A DNA stretch of 64,000 nucleotides from Azolla caroliniana (GCA_043228905.1 JBHGNT010000021.1:310001-374000), one strand, 5' to 3'. Shown: positions 21,474 through 34,118, counted from the first letter of the stretch. A program made the numbers and translations. Notes: a model not told the origin generated them from the sequence alone.

Positions 21474-24400
21474 TCACAAAACTGAATACTTGCCAGGCCG
21501 ACCTCCACCAGGAAGTGATAAAGCTGCAGCTGTACACTCTTCTAGTAACCTTTTAATTTCTGTCTTGGCTTTCTTCACAGAATTCTCAGTAGAGCCTTCA
21601 ATGAAAAGATAAAGTTTCCTCTCTCCAGGGGCTGGAAGCTTTCCAGGGGGGAAATATTGTCCTCTAGTTGTAATAGCTGCTTCAGTCCATTCACTTATTG
21701 GCCCCAGGAAATCCTTATGAGTAACTTTCCATCGAGCATGCTGCGGGAAATCATTAATCTCTAGTTCTGCCTCATAGTGCTCTGGCATTGCATCCGCTTG
21801 AATCTTCGAAAGATTGTGCTGCAAGTTGATGACAGCTGCAAAAGCTGCAGCTTTCGCTGCGGCTTCATTGGCAACAGGAGGAACCGCACTAACAGCAAGG
21901 CCGGGAAACCCTAATCCTGGGATAGATGGAACAATACCTGTAAAAATCCAAATATACATTTTGTTGATCAAAAGCAGACGAGATCTAATTATTACATGCT
22001 TACTTCACACATGGCACAAATACCCACTTTGTTTACCACACACATTTGTTAACAATGTGAAGGAGAAATTGAACAAATATCTACCTTCAGAATCTGTCTT
22101 TACTAGTTACATATTGTTCACAAACACAAAGGAGAGAGAAATGGTGCAGATACCCACTTTTAGAAGAGGTACTTACTACTTGTATATCATTCAAATGTAA
22201 AGAGGAAAATGGAACAGATATACACTTCCGGAATACATATCTATCATATCCATATTAATCAGATGTAATGGAGGAAAGAAGAGAACGAACCTGTTGAGGT
22301 AGTCATAGCTGGTACATTCGGCAATCCCATGGATGCATTGGTCAGACCAAGCTGTGGAATCATCCCTCCTGAAACACCCTGAGTCATCGATAGCAATTGA
22401 TTACTCACACCAAATGGAGGCTGTTGCTGTTGCTGCTGTTGCTGCTGCCCTACAGCCTTTGCAACCATAGCAGCCGCAGCAGCTGCCGCTACTTGTGCAA
22501 GGTCACCTCCTGCTTTCCGGATTCCATCATCTTCAGATTCTGAATCCGATTTATCCTCCTCTTCCTCAAATCCATATTCCTTTGCTTGCGCTTTCTTGGC
22601 GGCTCTCATGGCTTCATCTTCTTCCTCATTGAACTTAAACCCACTTCCACCATACCCACTACCATGCGCCTGTTCTGTCCCCTGGTTCACTTTAGCCATG
22701 AACTCGTCTGCCAACTTCTTCAAATCTTCCGGAACAGCCTGCTCTGATAGCTGCAGTGCTTTGACTAGATCAGGAGCATATCGAGCTTCCTCTGGCGAAA
22801 TGAACGTAATAGCAACACCCTTCTTCCCTGCTCTTCCTGTCCGACCTACCCTATGAACATAATCCTCATAATGATTTGGCACATCAAAGTTGATGACAAG
22901 CTCAAGATCTTTAACATCAAGACCTCTCGCCGCAATGCTTGTTGCAACCAGCAGATTGCAAACATTGGTTTTAAAGTCACTAATGGTTGATTCCCTGTCT
23001 GTCTGCTCTTTCCCTCCGTGGAGGGATAAACAAGGATAACCATTCCTCATCAGATCTCTGAAAAGGTTGTCACATTTGTCTTGCGAATGGACAAAGACTA
23101 AAACCTTTCCTTTGCCATACCATTCTCCCAGAAGCTCCAGCAATCTCAAGAACCTTTCCCCATCAGGCCTTACCTCCACAGTTTGGGTAATGTCCTTGTT
23201 GACCACACTCCTTCCGCCCACTTGTATTTCCACTGGTCGAGTTAAAACCTTCCTTGCAAGAACCTCAACTTGCCGGGGAAAAGTTGCAGAAAACAATACA
23301 GTTTGTCTATCAGGCCTTGTGTTTTGAACTATTCTAGTGATTTGGGGCTCGAATCCCATATCAAACATACGATCTGCTTCATCCAAGACAAGGTAAGTCA
23401 CCCTCCTAAGATTGGTGATCTTCCCTGCACTAGTACACAAAATATCGATCATTCGGCCAGGTGTACATACCACAATTTCGGTTCCTCGTTTTAGATCACT
23501 TATCTGTTGGGCCACTCCAGAGCCCCCATAGACAGGAACAGCTGCTAAACCAAGAGCTTTGGAGAATTTCTTAATATCATTATAGATCTGTTGTACGAGC
23601 TCTCTCGTCGGGGCCATGATTAGACCTATAGGTCCATCACCTGAGACGAGAGGAGACTGGTCTTTTATATGCCGCAACATAGGCAAAACAAAAGCAAGGG
23701 TCTTTCCTGACCCTGTCTTTGCAATGCCAATGCAATCTCTACCGCTCATGATGATGGGAAGAGCCTGCGCCTGGATAGGCATGGGCTTTTCGAACCCCAT
23801 CTTCTTGATTATATCCAGAGTTTTCGTTGCTAAACCAGTCTGATTCCATGTCTTAACCGGCCTTGGCACGTCCTTACCTCTTATTCTCAATTCCAACTCC
23901 TTTCGGTATGTTGCAACTTCTTCAAGGGTCATCCTTGATATCTCTTTAACTTCAATATAGAAGTTCTTCCTGAATGGCATGTAGTCGATTTTCGAATGAT
24001 CTACTAGTGCCAGCTTCTCAACCTTGGTCTTCTTTACTCGTTTCATGAACTCATCATCATCTTCATCTTCATCATCTTCCTTTTCATTGTTTACTTCCTC
24101 ATAATCACTATCATCTCCTGGAAGAATGCGTCCCGTGGCATTTCTAGAAACAATCTTGGATGAAGTGACACCATTAGAAACTGGTACAGAAATCTTCATT
24201 TTCACAGATTCCACAATAGTTACAGTAGTTCCGTCTCTGAGAGCATCCTTGGCATCCAATTTCTCAACCTCAGGCAAAACCATTGAATTCATAAAAGCAT
24301 CAAGGGTATCCACATCGTCTTCATCTGCTCCCATATTCATAGCTATATCCCCATTCCCATCTATTTTGACGTCATTTAGATCTCCATTAGACTCTTCATG

Positions 24401-25822
24401 CTCATCAGCCATGGATATATCACCATTATCATCGTTCTCCAGATTAGATGCACTCTTCTTCAAACCATCAACGTCTTCTTCATCTGACTCTTCTCCTTCA
24501 AGAGTCCATGTTTTACCACTGTTTGGCTGGTTATCGCCTCTATTTTTCATTTCTTCTTCTTCTTTTTTTCTGCGGAGCTCTTGCCATTCCTGAACCCTTC
24601 TCCTCCTTTTCTCAGCTTCTTCATCAAGTTTCCTTTGCTCTTCTTCAAGATCTTCTTCTTGAGGGGGTGCTTCTTTCTTAACCTTAGTTTCAGTTTCTTC
24701 TTCTTTCCTCCGCCTCCTCCTCCCTCTATCTTTCTCTTCATCCTCTTCTCTATTCTTCTCTGCTTCTGGCTCTCTTTCCCTGTGCTTCTTTCGCTCACTT
24801 TTGCTACTCTCTCTCTCTTGATCCTCATCTCTTCTTCGTCGTTTTCGATCATCATCAATATCTCGATCTCTTCGCTTTCGATCATCGTCACCATCTCTGT
24901 CCCTTCGTTTTCTATCCTCCTCGCCATCTTTATCTCTTAGTTTCTTCTCATCATCGTCTCTGTCTTTTAGTTTCTTCTCATCATTGTCTCTATCTCTGTG
25001 TTTCCTCTCATCAGCATCCCTTTCTCTGTGTTTCCTCTCTTCAGCATCCCTTTCTCGGTGTTTCCTCTCATCAGCATCCTTTTCTCTGTGCTTCTTATCA
25101 TCTTCAGCATCCCTTTCTCTGTGCTTCTTATCATCTTCAATATCCCTTTCTCTGGGTTTCCTCTCATCCTCCACATCTCTATCTCTGTGTTTCTTATCAT
25201 CATCATCCCTATCTTTGCGCTTCTTATCGTCTTCCACATCCCTATCTCTGCGCTTTTTGTCATTGTCATCCTTCTCCCTGTGTTTCCTACCGTTTTCATC
25301 TCTGTCTCTGTGTTTCTTATCATCTTCGCCCCTTTCTCTGCGTTTCCTATCGTCTTCATCCCTGTCTCTGTGTTTCCTATCATCCTCTACATCTCTGTCT
25401 TTGTGTTTCTTCTGATCCTCAACATCTCGATCTTTGTGTTTCTTATCCTCTTCATCTCTTTCTCTGTTTCCATCCCGTTTTTCTTTCTCTCTTCTGTCCC
25501 GTTTCTCTCGCTCTCTCTCTTTTGCATCCAGTCCCTCCTTACCTCTCTCTTTCACATCCAATCTCTCCTTACCTCGATCTTTCACATCCTCTCTATCCTT
25601 ACCTCGATCTCTGCTACTCCGGTCTTTCTTTTCCTTCTCTGCTCCTATCACAGCGTCGGCATCAGAGTCGTTTTCTCTGTCTCTTTCTTGCTGCTTTCTC
25701 CTGCTTTCCTTCTCCTTCTCCTTGTCTCTGTCCTTGTGATCACGATCTCTTGTTTTCTCTCTGTCTCGATCGCGTGCTCCTCCTCTGCTGCTTCTCTCCT
25801 TATCTCTGTCGCGGTAAGCCAT
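21474..25822 (-). CDS. RH42: DEAD-box RNA helicase, RH42/DDX46/Prp5 type
   Basis: Two exons, 25822-22291 and 21937-21474, join in phase 1 (ACAG|GT donor, TTTACAG acceptor) for 1,331 codons, close to the plant family length. Residues 1 to about 380 are an extreme Arg/Asp/Glu/Lys region built of KHRDRD-type repeats. An acidic linker follows. The helicase core runs from about residue 620: Q motif near 680, AKTGSGKT near 702, PTRELVQQ near 740, DEAD near 814, SAT near 844 and HRVGRTGRAG near 992. A polyAla/polyGln stretch lies near 1110-1140, and exon 2 holds the conserved C-terminal domain. By family knowledge Prp5/DDX46 remodels U2 snRNP at the branch site before pre-spliceosome assembly, in the nucleus. 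No breaks are seen. Confidence 0.95.
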
Positions 25823-26100
25823 AGCTTCACGCGCGCGCGCACGGATACACGCGGAGCTCTGCTCTGCTCTACTCTATCTACTCTTTTCTTCTTCAAGGAG
25901 GAGCAGCGAGACTTTGTTTGAGAGAAGGAACTCTGTCTCTCTGTCTCTCTCTCTCCCCCCAACTCTGGTAGTAGTAGTATTAGAGAAGAAGAAGAAGAAG
26001 CATACATATTGATGATACATATGTATATGTATGTATACGGTTGGGTTGTAGAGTCTAGACTGTAGTAGTATGTACATACATATGTCTATCTCTTAATGTA
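25823..26100 (-). promoter_or_regulatory. 5' flank/UTR of the RH42-like gene
   Basis: Upstream of the ATG the minus strand is purine-rich, with GAGAGA runs and a GAAGAA-like tract near 25985-26000. It then has an ATGTATGTATAC repeat near 26020-26040. Such GA-rich leaders are common in plant genes. No TATA box can be placed with confidence. Confidence 0.4.
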
Positions 26101-26771
26101 GTGGCTCAAGGAGGGGGGAGGGGTTGCAAGCTGGCTACCAAACAATAACTATTTGTTTCCATCCTCAACCAATTACTCGAGGTTAGCTGCCTCTATTAAT
26201 TAGTTAATTATATATGATTGCCCACGGTGCTCACGTAAATTTCAAATTTTGGAACCTCTCCTTAGCTAATTTTGATTAAAAATATTGTTGTTAATTTTCC
26301 CACATTTTCAATGAGATGTATTTTCGAAATATTGACAATGGTGTTGTGATGTGGCGGGTCCAAAGGTGGGACGTAAAGAAAAGAGGGAAGCTTAATAGTT
26401 AAAAAGAGATATTGATTCAGAGGGTTTTTTTGAGGTATTTTTCTTCTTCTCTCTTGGGTTTTAGGGTTTCTTGTGTGTTGTGTACGAGTGGGTATTGGGC
26501 CGGTTCTCCTCATCCTTCTTCCTACTTGGGTTGTGTTAGGGCTAGTGGAATACACTTCTTCTTCAACTCCATCTTGGGTTATTTGTTGGGGTCGTCTTGC
26601 ATGAAACAGATGCAAATATGGAGAAAGACGGATATTGTAAGCCTTATTTTGGAAAGGGGATGTCTTTGTAAACAAATTAGTCGGGTTTTGTTTCAATCTA
26701 AGAGTTTCTTGTATTAAGCATGGGTAATTAGTCTTAACCCTTGTTGCCCCCTGTGCGATGGTGTTGAGTGA

Positions 26772-26773
<2 letters not shown>

Positions 26774-26825
<52 letters not shown>
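26774..26825. repeat. (GA)n microsatellite, about 26 units
   Basis: An uninterrupted GA dinucleotide run of about 52 bp lies between the RH42-like gene and the gypsy element. The surrounding 26083-26770 holds no recognisable gene; a 101-codon plus frame at 26412-26717 has no recognised domain. Confidence 0.95.
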
Positions 26826-26827
<2 letters not shown>

Positions 26828-26842
26828 TGATTCTCGATGCTG

Positions 26843-26970
26843 GCAAGAGGGTTTCCTCAACCAAGATTTCATCCAAGCATATGATTCCTCGAAGCAAAAG
26901 CATTTCTTGAATCAAAAGTTTCCTCGAACCAAGGCTTCCTCACACCAATGTATCCTCATACTAGGGTTCG
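26843..26970 (+). repeat. Degenerate 15-20 bp repeats of TTCCTCGAACCAAG type
   Basis: About seven imperfect units occur in a row: GTTTCCTCAACCAAG, CATCCAAGC, ATTCCTCGAAGCAAA, TTCTTGAATCAAA, TTTCCTCGAACCAAGG, TTCCTCACACCAA and TATCCTCATACTAGG. The same style of array recurs at 48575-48710, more than 21 kb away. Confidence 0.6.
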
Positions 26971-27069
26971 ATGGAGTGTGAGAGATGAATGTCAAAATTG
27001 TACGGCTTGGATGACTCCTCCAAGATGACAAAGGACTTGATGGGTTGGGTCTGAGTCACCCGGAAACGT

Positions 27070-27823
27070 TGTCGCGGTATTTCCGCGTGGATGCGTAGAA
27101 ATAGGGCAGGACCACGGGGGTCTTGAACCGAGGAATCGAGAAAGGAAGAAGAGGCCCGCACGTCGCGTACACGCAAACACCGTGAACAAACAAAGAGGAG
27201 TACGAAGGAGGTGGTCGTAGGTTTCGGTCTCAATGCAGTGCGAGAGAATAGCAACACGAGAACGACATAGTAGAAAAACAACATAAAGCAACGGAATAGA
27301 TTATCAATAGTAGCTACGACGTGCGCGTGAAGCACAGGGAACACAACCGGTCAGAGCCGCGAACAGAGCTTCGAGCTCTAAAGAAAACACACAAAAAAGG
27401 GGGCCTCTGGCCTCTGGCCTGTAGCGCGCGGGCGCTTGACGCAAGTCGAGGGTTCCTTCTGGGGTTTGGTCGTAGAGGTTCGGAAGAGAACGAGAGAGCG
27501 AGATAGAGAGAGAGAGCTCCTCCTTCCTATTCGGCAACATCTTCTCCTCCTCAAAACCCTCTATCCGTCAAACAGTCTGACGCCGCCCCTTTTATAGCAC
27601 AAGGAGCGACAGTTACATTAGGTTTAATGACCTCTTGATGTGCTCTCGGTATCTCCCTTTTGTTCTCCCCCCCTTTGTTTTATTAAATCCTCTATTAATG
27701 CCTAGCTTCCTAGTAATCCACAAAACCTACAAACACCTAGTATTTACATAAATCCACTTGTGCACACCCACATTCCCATGCATTTGGCGACGTTTCCCCC
27801 TATGGCCTGGAATCTTCACGACA
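27070..27823 (-). repeat. 3' LTR of the pol-bearing gypsy element
   Basis: It begins (plus sense) TGTCGCGGTATTTCCGCG, contains GGACCACGGGGGTCTTG, and ends CTTCACGACA, giving TGTCG...CGACA inverted ends and about 754 bp. The non-autonomous element's LTRs begin TGTCGCGTTGTTACGCG, share GGACCACGGGGGTCTTGG, and end CTTCACGACA, with similar length (768 and 752 bp). The polypurine tract GGTGGGGGTGGA (minus) abuts it. Confidence 0.85.
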
Positions 27824-27898
27824 TCCACCCCCACCAAAATGCACATCCTCCGGTATGTGCCAAGTAGCGAGTTTAGTGGAGGATTCTAGGGCCAGCCA

Positions 27899-30800
27899 TT
27901 ACTCATCCTCTCGGTCCGAGTCATCGCTTTCGATTCCCATCATCGGGTCCGGTTCTGCTTCGTTCCGCCTTTTGAAGGCCTTTATCCGCTTCCTGGCTAC
28001 CAGTGTCGTCATTCGGGTCCCGTCGAGCTCTGCGAGATGGTATGTCGTGTTGTCGTTCGCACAAGTCACCATGTACGGCCCGAACCACCATTTTGCGAAC
28101 TTATGTGTAGACCGATGCTGGTTGTCAAGACTGTTGGCATAGACCAGCACCCAGTCGCCTTCCTCGATCTTCTTCGGCCGGAGTCGGTGCGTCCGGTCGA
28201 ACCTAGCCTTGTTTCTGCTCCGTGCCTCTTTTACCCTCGTTGTTGCCCGTTCCATGTCTTCCGGCCTTCGCTCGAGTTGTCGAATGCGTGCCGCCAACAA
28301 CTCTTCTCAGCTCATTTCATCAGCCCAATTGACCGCCATCCAGGAGGTAATTGTTCGTTCAACTGTCACAATGGGTTTCTGCCCGAACATGAGCTTCGTA
28401 GGCATGCACCCAGTCACCGAACTGTGAGTAGTCCTGTCCGCCCATAACGCGTAAGGGAGTAGTCTCGGCTAGTTGCCGACTTGTCCTTCGCATGCGTGCA
28501 CTATGGCTTTTATGATCGGTCCATGACCCTGCTCGACTTTCCCGTTTGCTTCTGGGTCGTACGCCGTTGTGAGGGACAACTTCACCCCTAGTCGGTCAAA
28601 CAGCTCCTTGGCCTCCTCCGCATCCAGCTCTCCTCGACCGACCACTATCTTTCCTATGCACCCGTACTGACAGACGACATCCTCAATTAGAAACTTGCAC
28701 ACGACCGTGGTGGTCTTGTTTGTCAATGCTCGACCCTCCACCTGGTTTGTCATATCTTCCCTTGCTAGCACCAGGTATCACATGTCCTACTCCCATCGAC
28801 ATTGTCACCAAGTCGACCATCCACTTGAAGTGTATGGCCGGCGAGTAAGTCGGGTGTAGCTCGTCGCGGTGTCGAACCACTGAGTGCATCTGGCAGCTCT
28901 CACATGTCGAAACGAAGTGGTGCACGCCTTTATACATTCTCGACCACTAGTACATATCCTTTAGCTTCTCGAACATGGCCCATGTACCTCAATGCCCGGA
29001 CTAACGGCTTTCGTGGAACTCCAATATCAACTTCGCTTGATCCTCGGTTCGCGTTACTACTCGGAGTGGCGTGTCGTTCCACTGCTTCGGATGCCTCCAG
29101 ATTTTCCCATTTCGTAGGAAGTACTTGTACGCCCTCTTTCGGAGTTGACTCGCTTCCTCTAGGCTTGTCCATGATGTATCCGCCATCATCGTTCTTAGGA
29201 GCCTTCCGATTAGAACCCACTCCTTGTCGTAGTTGTCCTCGTCGAACTCGTTCAGGGGTGGAGTGCTTTGCCTATTTACCTTGATTCGTGCTGATTTGAA
29301 GCAGTCCGCGCCGACTTCTTCGTCTTCCGACACCATGCCATCCTTGTCCTCGAACCTTGCTTTGGAAAGCATATCAGCCATGGCGTTGTCTTTTCTGGAA
29401 ATGTGCCATATTTCCGGGTTCAGAGACTTGATGTACGCAATCCATCTGAGCATGGCCAAGTCAGGAATTGCGCATATGGAAACCATACCGAGAATTGGTA
29501 GGCAATCTGTTTCTACAATCACTTATGTCCCAATTAAGTAGTCCTTGTCGAGCTTAACCGCCGAAACGATACCCCATAGTTCGTGCTTGACCTGGGCGTA
29601 TCCTCGTTGTTGCTCGGTCAACACTCGCGCCAAACCGGATGGTGAAATGCGTGCCGTTCTCATCTTCTAGATTTACGACCCATCCGATTCTGGTCAGGCT
29701 GGTGTGTACCGTGATGTAAATCGGAGTGTCCGGTTTGAATACAACGTTCCGTAAAGTTGGTGCAGTTGTAAGCATTTGTTTTAGTCTCCGGACCGCCTCT
29801 GTGTGCTCTTCGACCCATTCGAAATTCCTGCCTTTCTTCAACATGCCGTAGAGTAGCTCCACGACATGGGCGTAGTGCGGTATCCATATGTGGTAGAAGG
29901 CGCATGCTCCCAAGAAACGTCGGACCTCCGTGACGGATCCACACTACTCTTTCATTACCGAGATGGCCTCTACCTTTGCCGAGGACAACCTTCGACTGTA
30001 CGGCCCGCATAGGTGGCCGACCGCTAAGATCTCTGGTTGTCCGAAAGCCGACTTCTCCCCGGAGAAGGTAAATCCAACGCCCTCAAGCCTTTGTAGTATC
30101 TTCTCGCAGTCGGAGATGTGGTCTGTGACCAACCTTCAACATCTATTTGCTCCGGTAGACTCATCCTTTGTGTCCTCCGGACACCCCTTTATAGGAATGT
30201 CATCCAGGAATGGCATGGTGATGTCCAGGATGCAGTCCCTCAGTACTTTGTTCATTGCATTCACCATGTGTGCCACCTAGTTGGTCCCTCCTTGCGGTAG
30301 GGTACACATCCTAACTAAGTCGAGAGGGGTTCACATCGTCGCGATGTCCCTACTTTCGACGACTAGCTGGAATTGATCATACCCCGAGTATAGATCTCCG
30401 ACCGAGTATATGGACCTCCCGGTGAAGGCTTCTGCGAACTCATCGATTGATGGTTCAACTCCTGTATTGTGAATGGTCACCTTATTGACCAACTACAAGT
30501 CCTGAATGAAGCGTAACGTGCCATTCTTCTTTGTTACTGTAAACCACCGGTTGGAGTAAGGGGCACTCAATTGTTCGAGGATGTGCAGCTCCACTTTCTG
30601 CTTAAGAAGCTCCATCAACATTAGAATGTGAGCTCTCGGTACCTGAATTGGCTTGAGACTCCACGACACGTGCGGCACCGTAAAGATTACCATTGGTTCG
30701 ACAACGGTCGGGTCGACGCACCCGATCTCTCCCGGTGAGAATGTGAAGGCTTTCTCGTGCCTCTCGAGCATCCTCCTGAACTGGTCCTCTTCTGCCGGCA

Positions 30801-31200
30801 GTAGGAAGCCACCCCCACTAATCTTCAACTCTCGCAACGTCTTGTTGATGAACCGGTGGCCTATGCTGGCCAGATCTCGCAAGCTTGGGTCGGTAGCGAC
30901 CCTCTTTATTTGTTCCCAGCTACCCTCCGGCAAGGGAGTTGCGATTGGCTTCACCTTCCGGTCCACAGTATTGTACTTGGTGTCCACGTGGGCGGTCCGA
31001 TGCGCCCCGATTTCCCTTTTGAAGTCCGCAATGATTTCGTACATCTCGACCGAGTTAACCGGTATGACTTGGTCTTCACTTAGACCTCCTTCGATTACAC
31101 TCTTGATTTCTCCAAGGGTGTTATCAAATGAAACCGCCAGGTTGATTGTTAAGGGATATCTGAAAAAGAGGGCATTGTTTTCTACGAGGTTTTCTCTCTA
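27899..31200 (-). pseudogene. Gypsy pol: RT, RNase H, integrase (broken)
   Basis: RT begins near 31050 with PYSNRWFTVTKKNGTLRFIQDL near 30500, the active-site variant MPFLDDIPIKG near 30190, and HLCGPY near 30010. RNase H follows at about 29910-29350 (VETDCLPILGM, ISRKDNAMADMLSKA). The integrase core is at about 28940-28470 (CESCQMHSVVRHRDELHPTY, YDPEANGKVEQGHGPI). A C-terminal RPKKIEEGDWVLVY/KWWFGPYMV module lies at 28200-28000. In-frame stops interrupt RT (for example at 30493), and frame changes occur around 29660, 29000 and 28470. The FLDD motif replaces the commoner YxDD. Confidence 0.9.
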
Positions 31201-31255
31201 ATGATTAAGATGACCACACTACATGTCTTGTTTGTCCTCACAATCGCCATTCCAA

Positions 31256-32810
31256 ACGGATGTTAAAACAACTTTGTTGCATGGGGATTTACACGAAGAG
31301 CTATACATTGTAAAAGAGCATCTAATATGCAAGTTGAAAAGGAGCTTATATTGCCTAAAACAAGCCCCTAGGCAATGATATAAGAAGTTTGATGCATTTA
31401 TGCTCAAACATGGGTTTAAAAGAAGTGATGTAGACCATTGTTTATAAAATTAAAAGGATGACGATGATCACCCAATTATTCTCGTATTGTATGTAGACGG
31501 CATGCTGCTGGCAAGGAAGAAAAAGAGCACTCTGAATGCTCTAAAATAATAGTTGAACTCTACATTCTCAATGAAAGACCTTGGGGAAGCTGAGCATATT
31601 CTTGGTATGCAAATAAAAAGGGATAGACAATATCATACTTTGCATTTATCCTAAGAAAAGTACATTGAAAAAATGTTGTACAAATTTTATGTGGTTCATG
31701 TCAGATGATGGACTAAAAGTCCTCCTCCACCCAAGTTGTATTCCTAGTGTGAACACACTATCTTAGTTAGGGCTTAGTTACCCTAACTATAAAAGTGAGT
31801 AAATGAATTTCATAAAAGTCTAGGGGGATTCGTAATACGATTGTTTTTCTTGAGCTCTAATTGTTTGTGCAACTGTCTTCATCTTCATCTTCTTGTGTAA
31901 TCTCATTGATTGAACAATGCACATTATTTACATTCTCACTTGTCATCTTGTTTGCCTGATCTGCATACAAGATCCTATTGCTATTTTGCAAGCAGCCGGC
32001 TCATCATCTCACACAATCAATTAAGCCATAACAATGTTCCACAGTTGATGTTGAGCCTATTAGAGTGCCATTGTAGCCACATGTTGCTTTCCAAGGATGA
32101 TTGTCCCGAAGATGATGATGCAACCAATTACATGAAGAATGTTCCACATGCATAAGCTTGTGGCTGGCTCACTTATGTATGCTATGATTGCCACTCGAAT
32201 GAGACATTGGTCATGTGGTTAGAGTTGTAAGTAGGTGTTCATGGATAATCCGGGTAGAACTCATTTGGAGACAATCAAATCTATCTTTAAATATTTGAAA
32301 GGCACCATGTTATTGAAAGGTTCCATTAGATGCCTATGTTATTGAAAGGTATGTTAGAGTTGAACAGATTTTGTGATTTAGACATGGCAGGTAATGTGGA
32401 TACATGCAAGTCCACGAGTGGCTATGTATACACCCTTGCATGTTTGGCTATTTCGTGGTGCTCTAGAATTTCAAGGATATAATTGCACTATCTACTACAG
32501 AGGCTAAGTATATTTCAACTATAGAGGCTTCCAAAGAAGCCATTTGTGTAGTGAGTTTGGGATGCTTGAAAAGGCACCTATTCTTGGTTGTGATAGCCAA
32601 AGTGCCATATGTTTGGCAAAGAATGCAATGCTTCATGCTTGCACAAAGCATTTTGATGTGAGATACCACTTTATTAGAGAAGTGCTAGAGGATGGCCTAA
32701 TCACTTTGATCAATGTCAATACTTCACAAAATCCAGTAGATGCTCTCACAAAGTGTTTAACCAAGGCACATCAACTATGTATAGAGATAGTAGGAGTTAC
32801 TTAGCTTAAA
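31256..32810 (+). pseudogene. Copia RT and RNase H remnant
   Basis: In shifting frames: [60 protein letters not shown] and FSMKDLGEAEHILGMQIKRDR (31260-31660). After a gap come DDATNYMKNVPHA, SIFKYLKGTM, DMAGNVDTCKSTSGYVYTL, then GCDSQSAICLAKNAMLHACTK and ALTKCLTKAHQ (32080-32770). The order matches the end of copia pol, with RNase H last. Confidence 0.85.
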
Positions 32811-32840
32811 GGTGCCTCCTTGGTCTTATAAGTGGGAGGT

Positions 32841-33266
32841 TGTTGGAGGATAAACACCCCAAGGACTCTCCTTTTTCTATATCTTGAATGTTCCATGTGA
32901 CACATCTTTCTAGAGCTTTCGATACACATCTTTACTATATTTTTGGCCCCAATTTAGGGGTTATTGGCATTTACATTATCTTTATAACTTTTGGTCATTG
33001 GCCATATGTTAACATGCCCAAATGACCTAAAAGTTACTTATCAATAAGAATTGGTCCCAAATCTCTCATCATGAGATAGGGACTTTAGCAACTAGGGTTT
33101 CCTCTCCATTTTATGCACAATTCTCTCTATTTTCTCTCTCCTCACACAACAGCCCATTCCCTTAGTGTTGTGGATCTAACGAAGCCATCACATCATCTCT
33201 CTTTTAGACAGATGTGTTTCACATTTCTCATATTTTTCAAGGTATGCCCTGCAAGCATGTTCTACA
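32841..33266 (+). repeat. 3' LTR of the copia relic
   Basis: It begins TGTTGGAGGATAAACACC directly after the purine tract and ends at TTCTACA, giving TG...CA ends and about 426 bp. Boundaries are set by terminal motifs only; no partner LTR is in the window. Confidence 0.6.
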
Positions 33267-33272
33267 ATTGCA

Positions 33273-33943
33273 CTTCCCATTTGCTAATACTTCTAAGGGT
33301 GGAGAGGTGATTTAGAAATGGAATAGAGAGATGCAACGTATCAACCATTGCAGTTTGAACCAGGGCAAAAGGCATGATTTGCACAAAGGCATTAAAAGTG
33401 CAGAAGACTTATCTTACAAGTGCCATCTTTCAGTAACAAAGGGAATTTCACATCATATCACCTATGACAGTATAGTGATATATTTTCTTTCTTAGTTTCA
33501 GGAGACTTTGATGATAATGCTTTCATGAATTGAGCTGTTATATGGCTCATCATAACATGGAAAATATCAATTCCCACTTTGGAGGTGAAGTAGAAGCAGT
33601 GCATGATTCATCTTTCGTCTACTTGATGTCAAAAGAACAAACGTTTGATGACATCTATACACCAGTGAAGCTGCATCACAGAACTCGTAAGCCCCCTACA
33701 AACTGGCAACCCTCCCAAGGGAGATGATCTCCTGCATGAAACATTATCCCAACCCGATGTTGACTGAAGTTCCATTATCTATCCTAGTTGATTGCAACAA
33801 TGATGAGTTGTTGTGAACACTACTAATGCTTGCATTTTTCTCTTGAAATTGTAGAGAAAAGCTGACATTAAAATTCTGTGACTTCAACTCAATGTACAAA
33901 TAATCCTTTGCATCTTCAACATAAAATGGGCAGTTGATTCTAT
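33273..33943. other. Spacer between copia relic and PPR pseudogene
   Basis: No recognised gene. A 65-codon plus frame at 33530-33727 has no identifiable domain. The right part (33744-33943) should include the 3' UTR or decayed tail of the PPR pseudogene on the minus strand. Confidence 0.4.
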
Positions 33944-34118
33944 TCAAAACGCTATTTCTTCAGAGCAGTATACATGTTCAGGTCTCATCATGGCTTCAAG
34001 TTTGTCAGCATCCTCTTTCATGCCAGCAGCTGCAAACATGTTAGCCATTAAGACATAACCTGCTGCCAAGTTATCATCTAGTTGCACAATTTGATTGAAA
34101 ACAGATTGTCCAAGCTTC

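Larger units (their letters stand above)
27070..31205 (-). mobile_element. Ty3/gypsy retrotransposon with pol and 3' LTR, 5' part missing
   Basis: On the minus strand: RT, RNase H, integrase, a polypurine tract near 27824-27836 and then the 3' LTR (27823-27070). Gag, protease, primer-binding site and 5' LTR are absent. The element stops near 31205, where copia sequence begins within about 25 bp. Many stops and frameshifts show it is inactive. LTR ends and polypurine context match the element at 34123-39774, so both belong to one lineage. Confidence 0.85.
31230..33266 (+). mobile_element. Degraded Ty1/copia relic with 3' LTR
   Basis: The plus strand carries broken copia RT and RNase H followed by a purine-rich AGTGGGAGGT tract and an LTR. 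The left end is cut off where the gypsy element begins near 31205. About 31690-32030 does not match copia pol and may be a later insertion or divergent filler. It is older than its gypsy neighbour, judging by the density of breaks. Confidence 0.75.

Noticed and set aside
24998-25921. 307-codon plus-strand ORF
   Set aside because: It is the exact antisense of the RH42 charged repeat region, and its Ser/Phe/Leu periodicity mirrors the RD repeats.
26412-26717. 101-codon plus-strand ORF
   Set aside because: Low-complexity, no recognised domain, next to microsatellite DNA; insufficient support.
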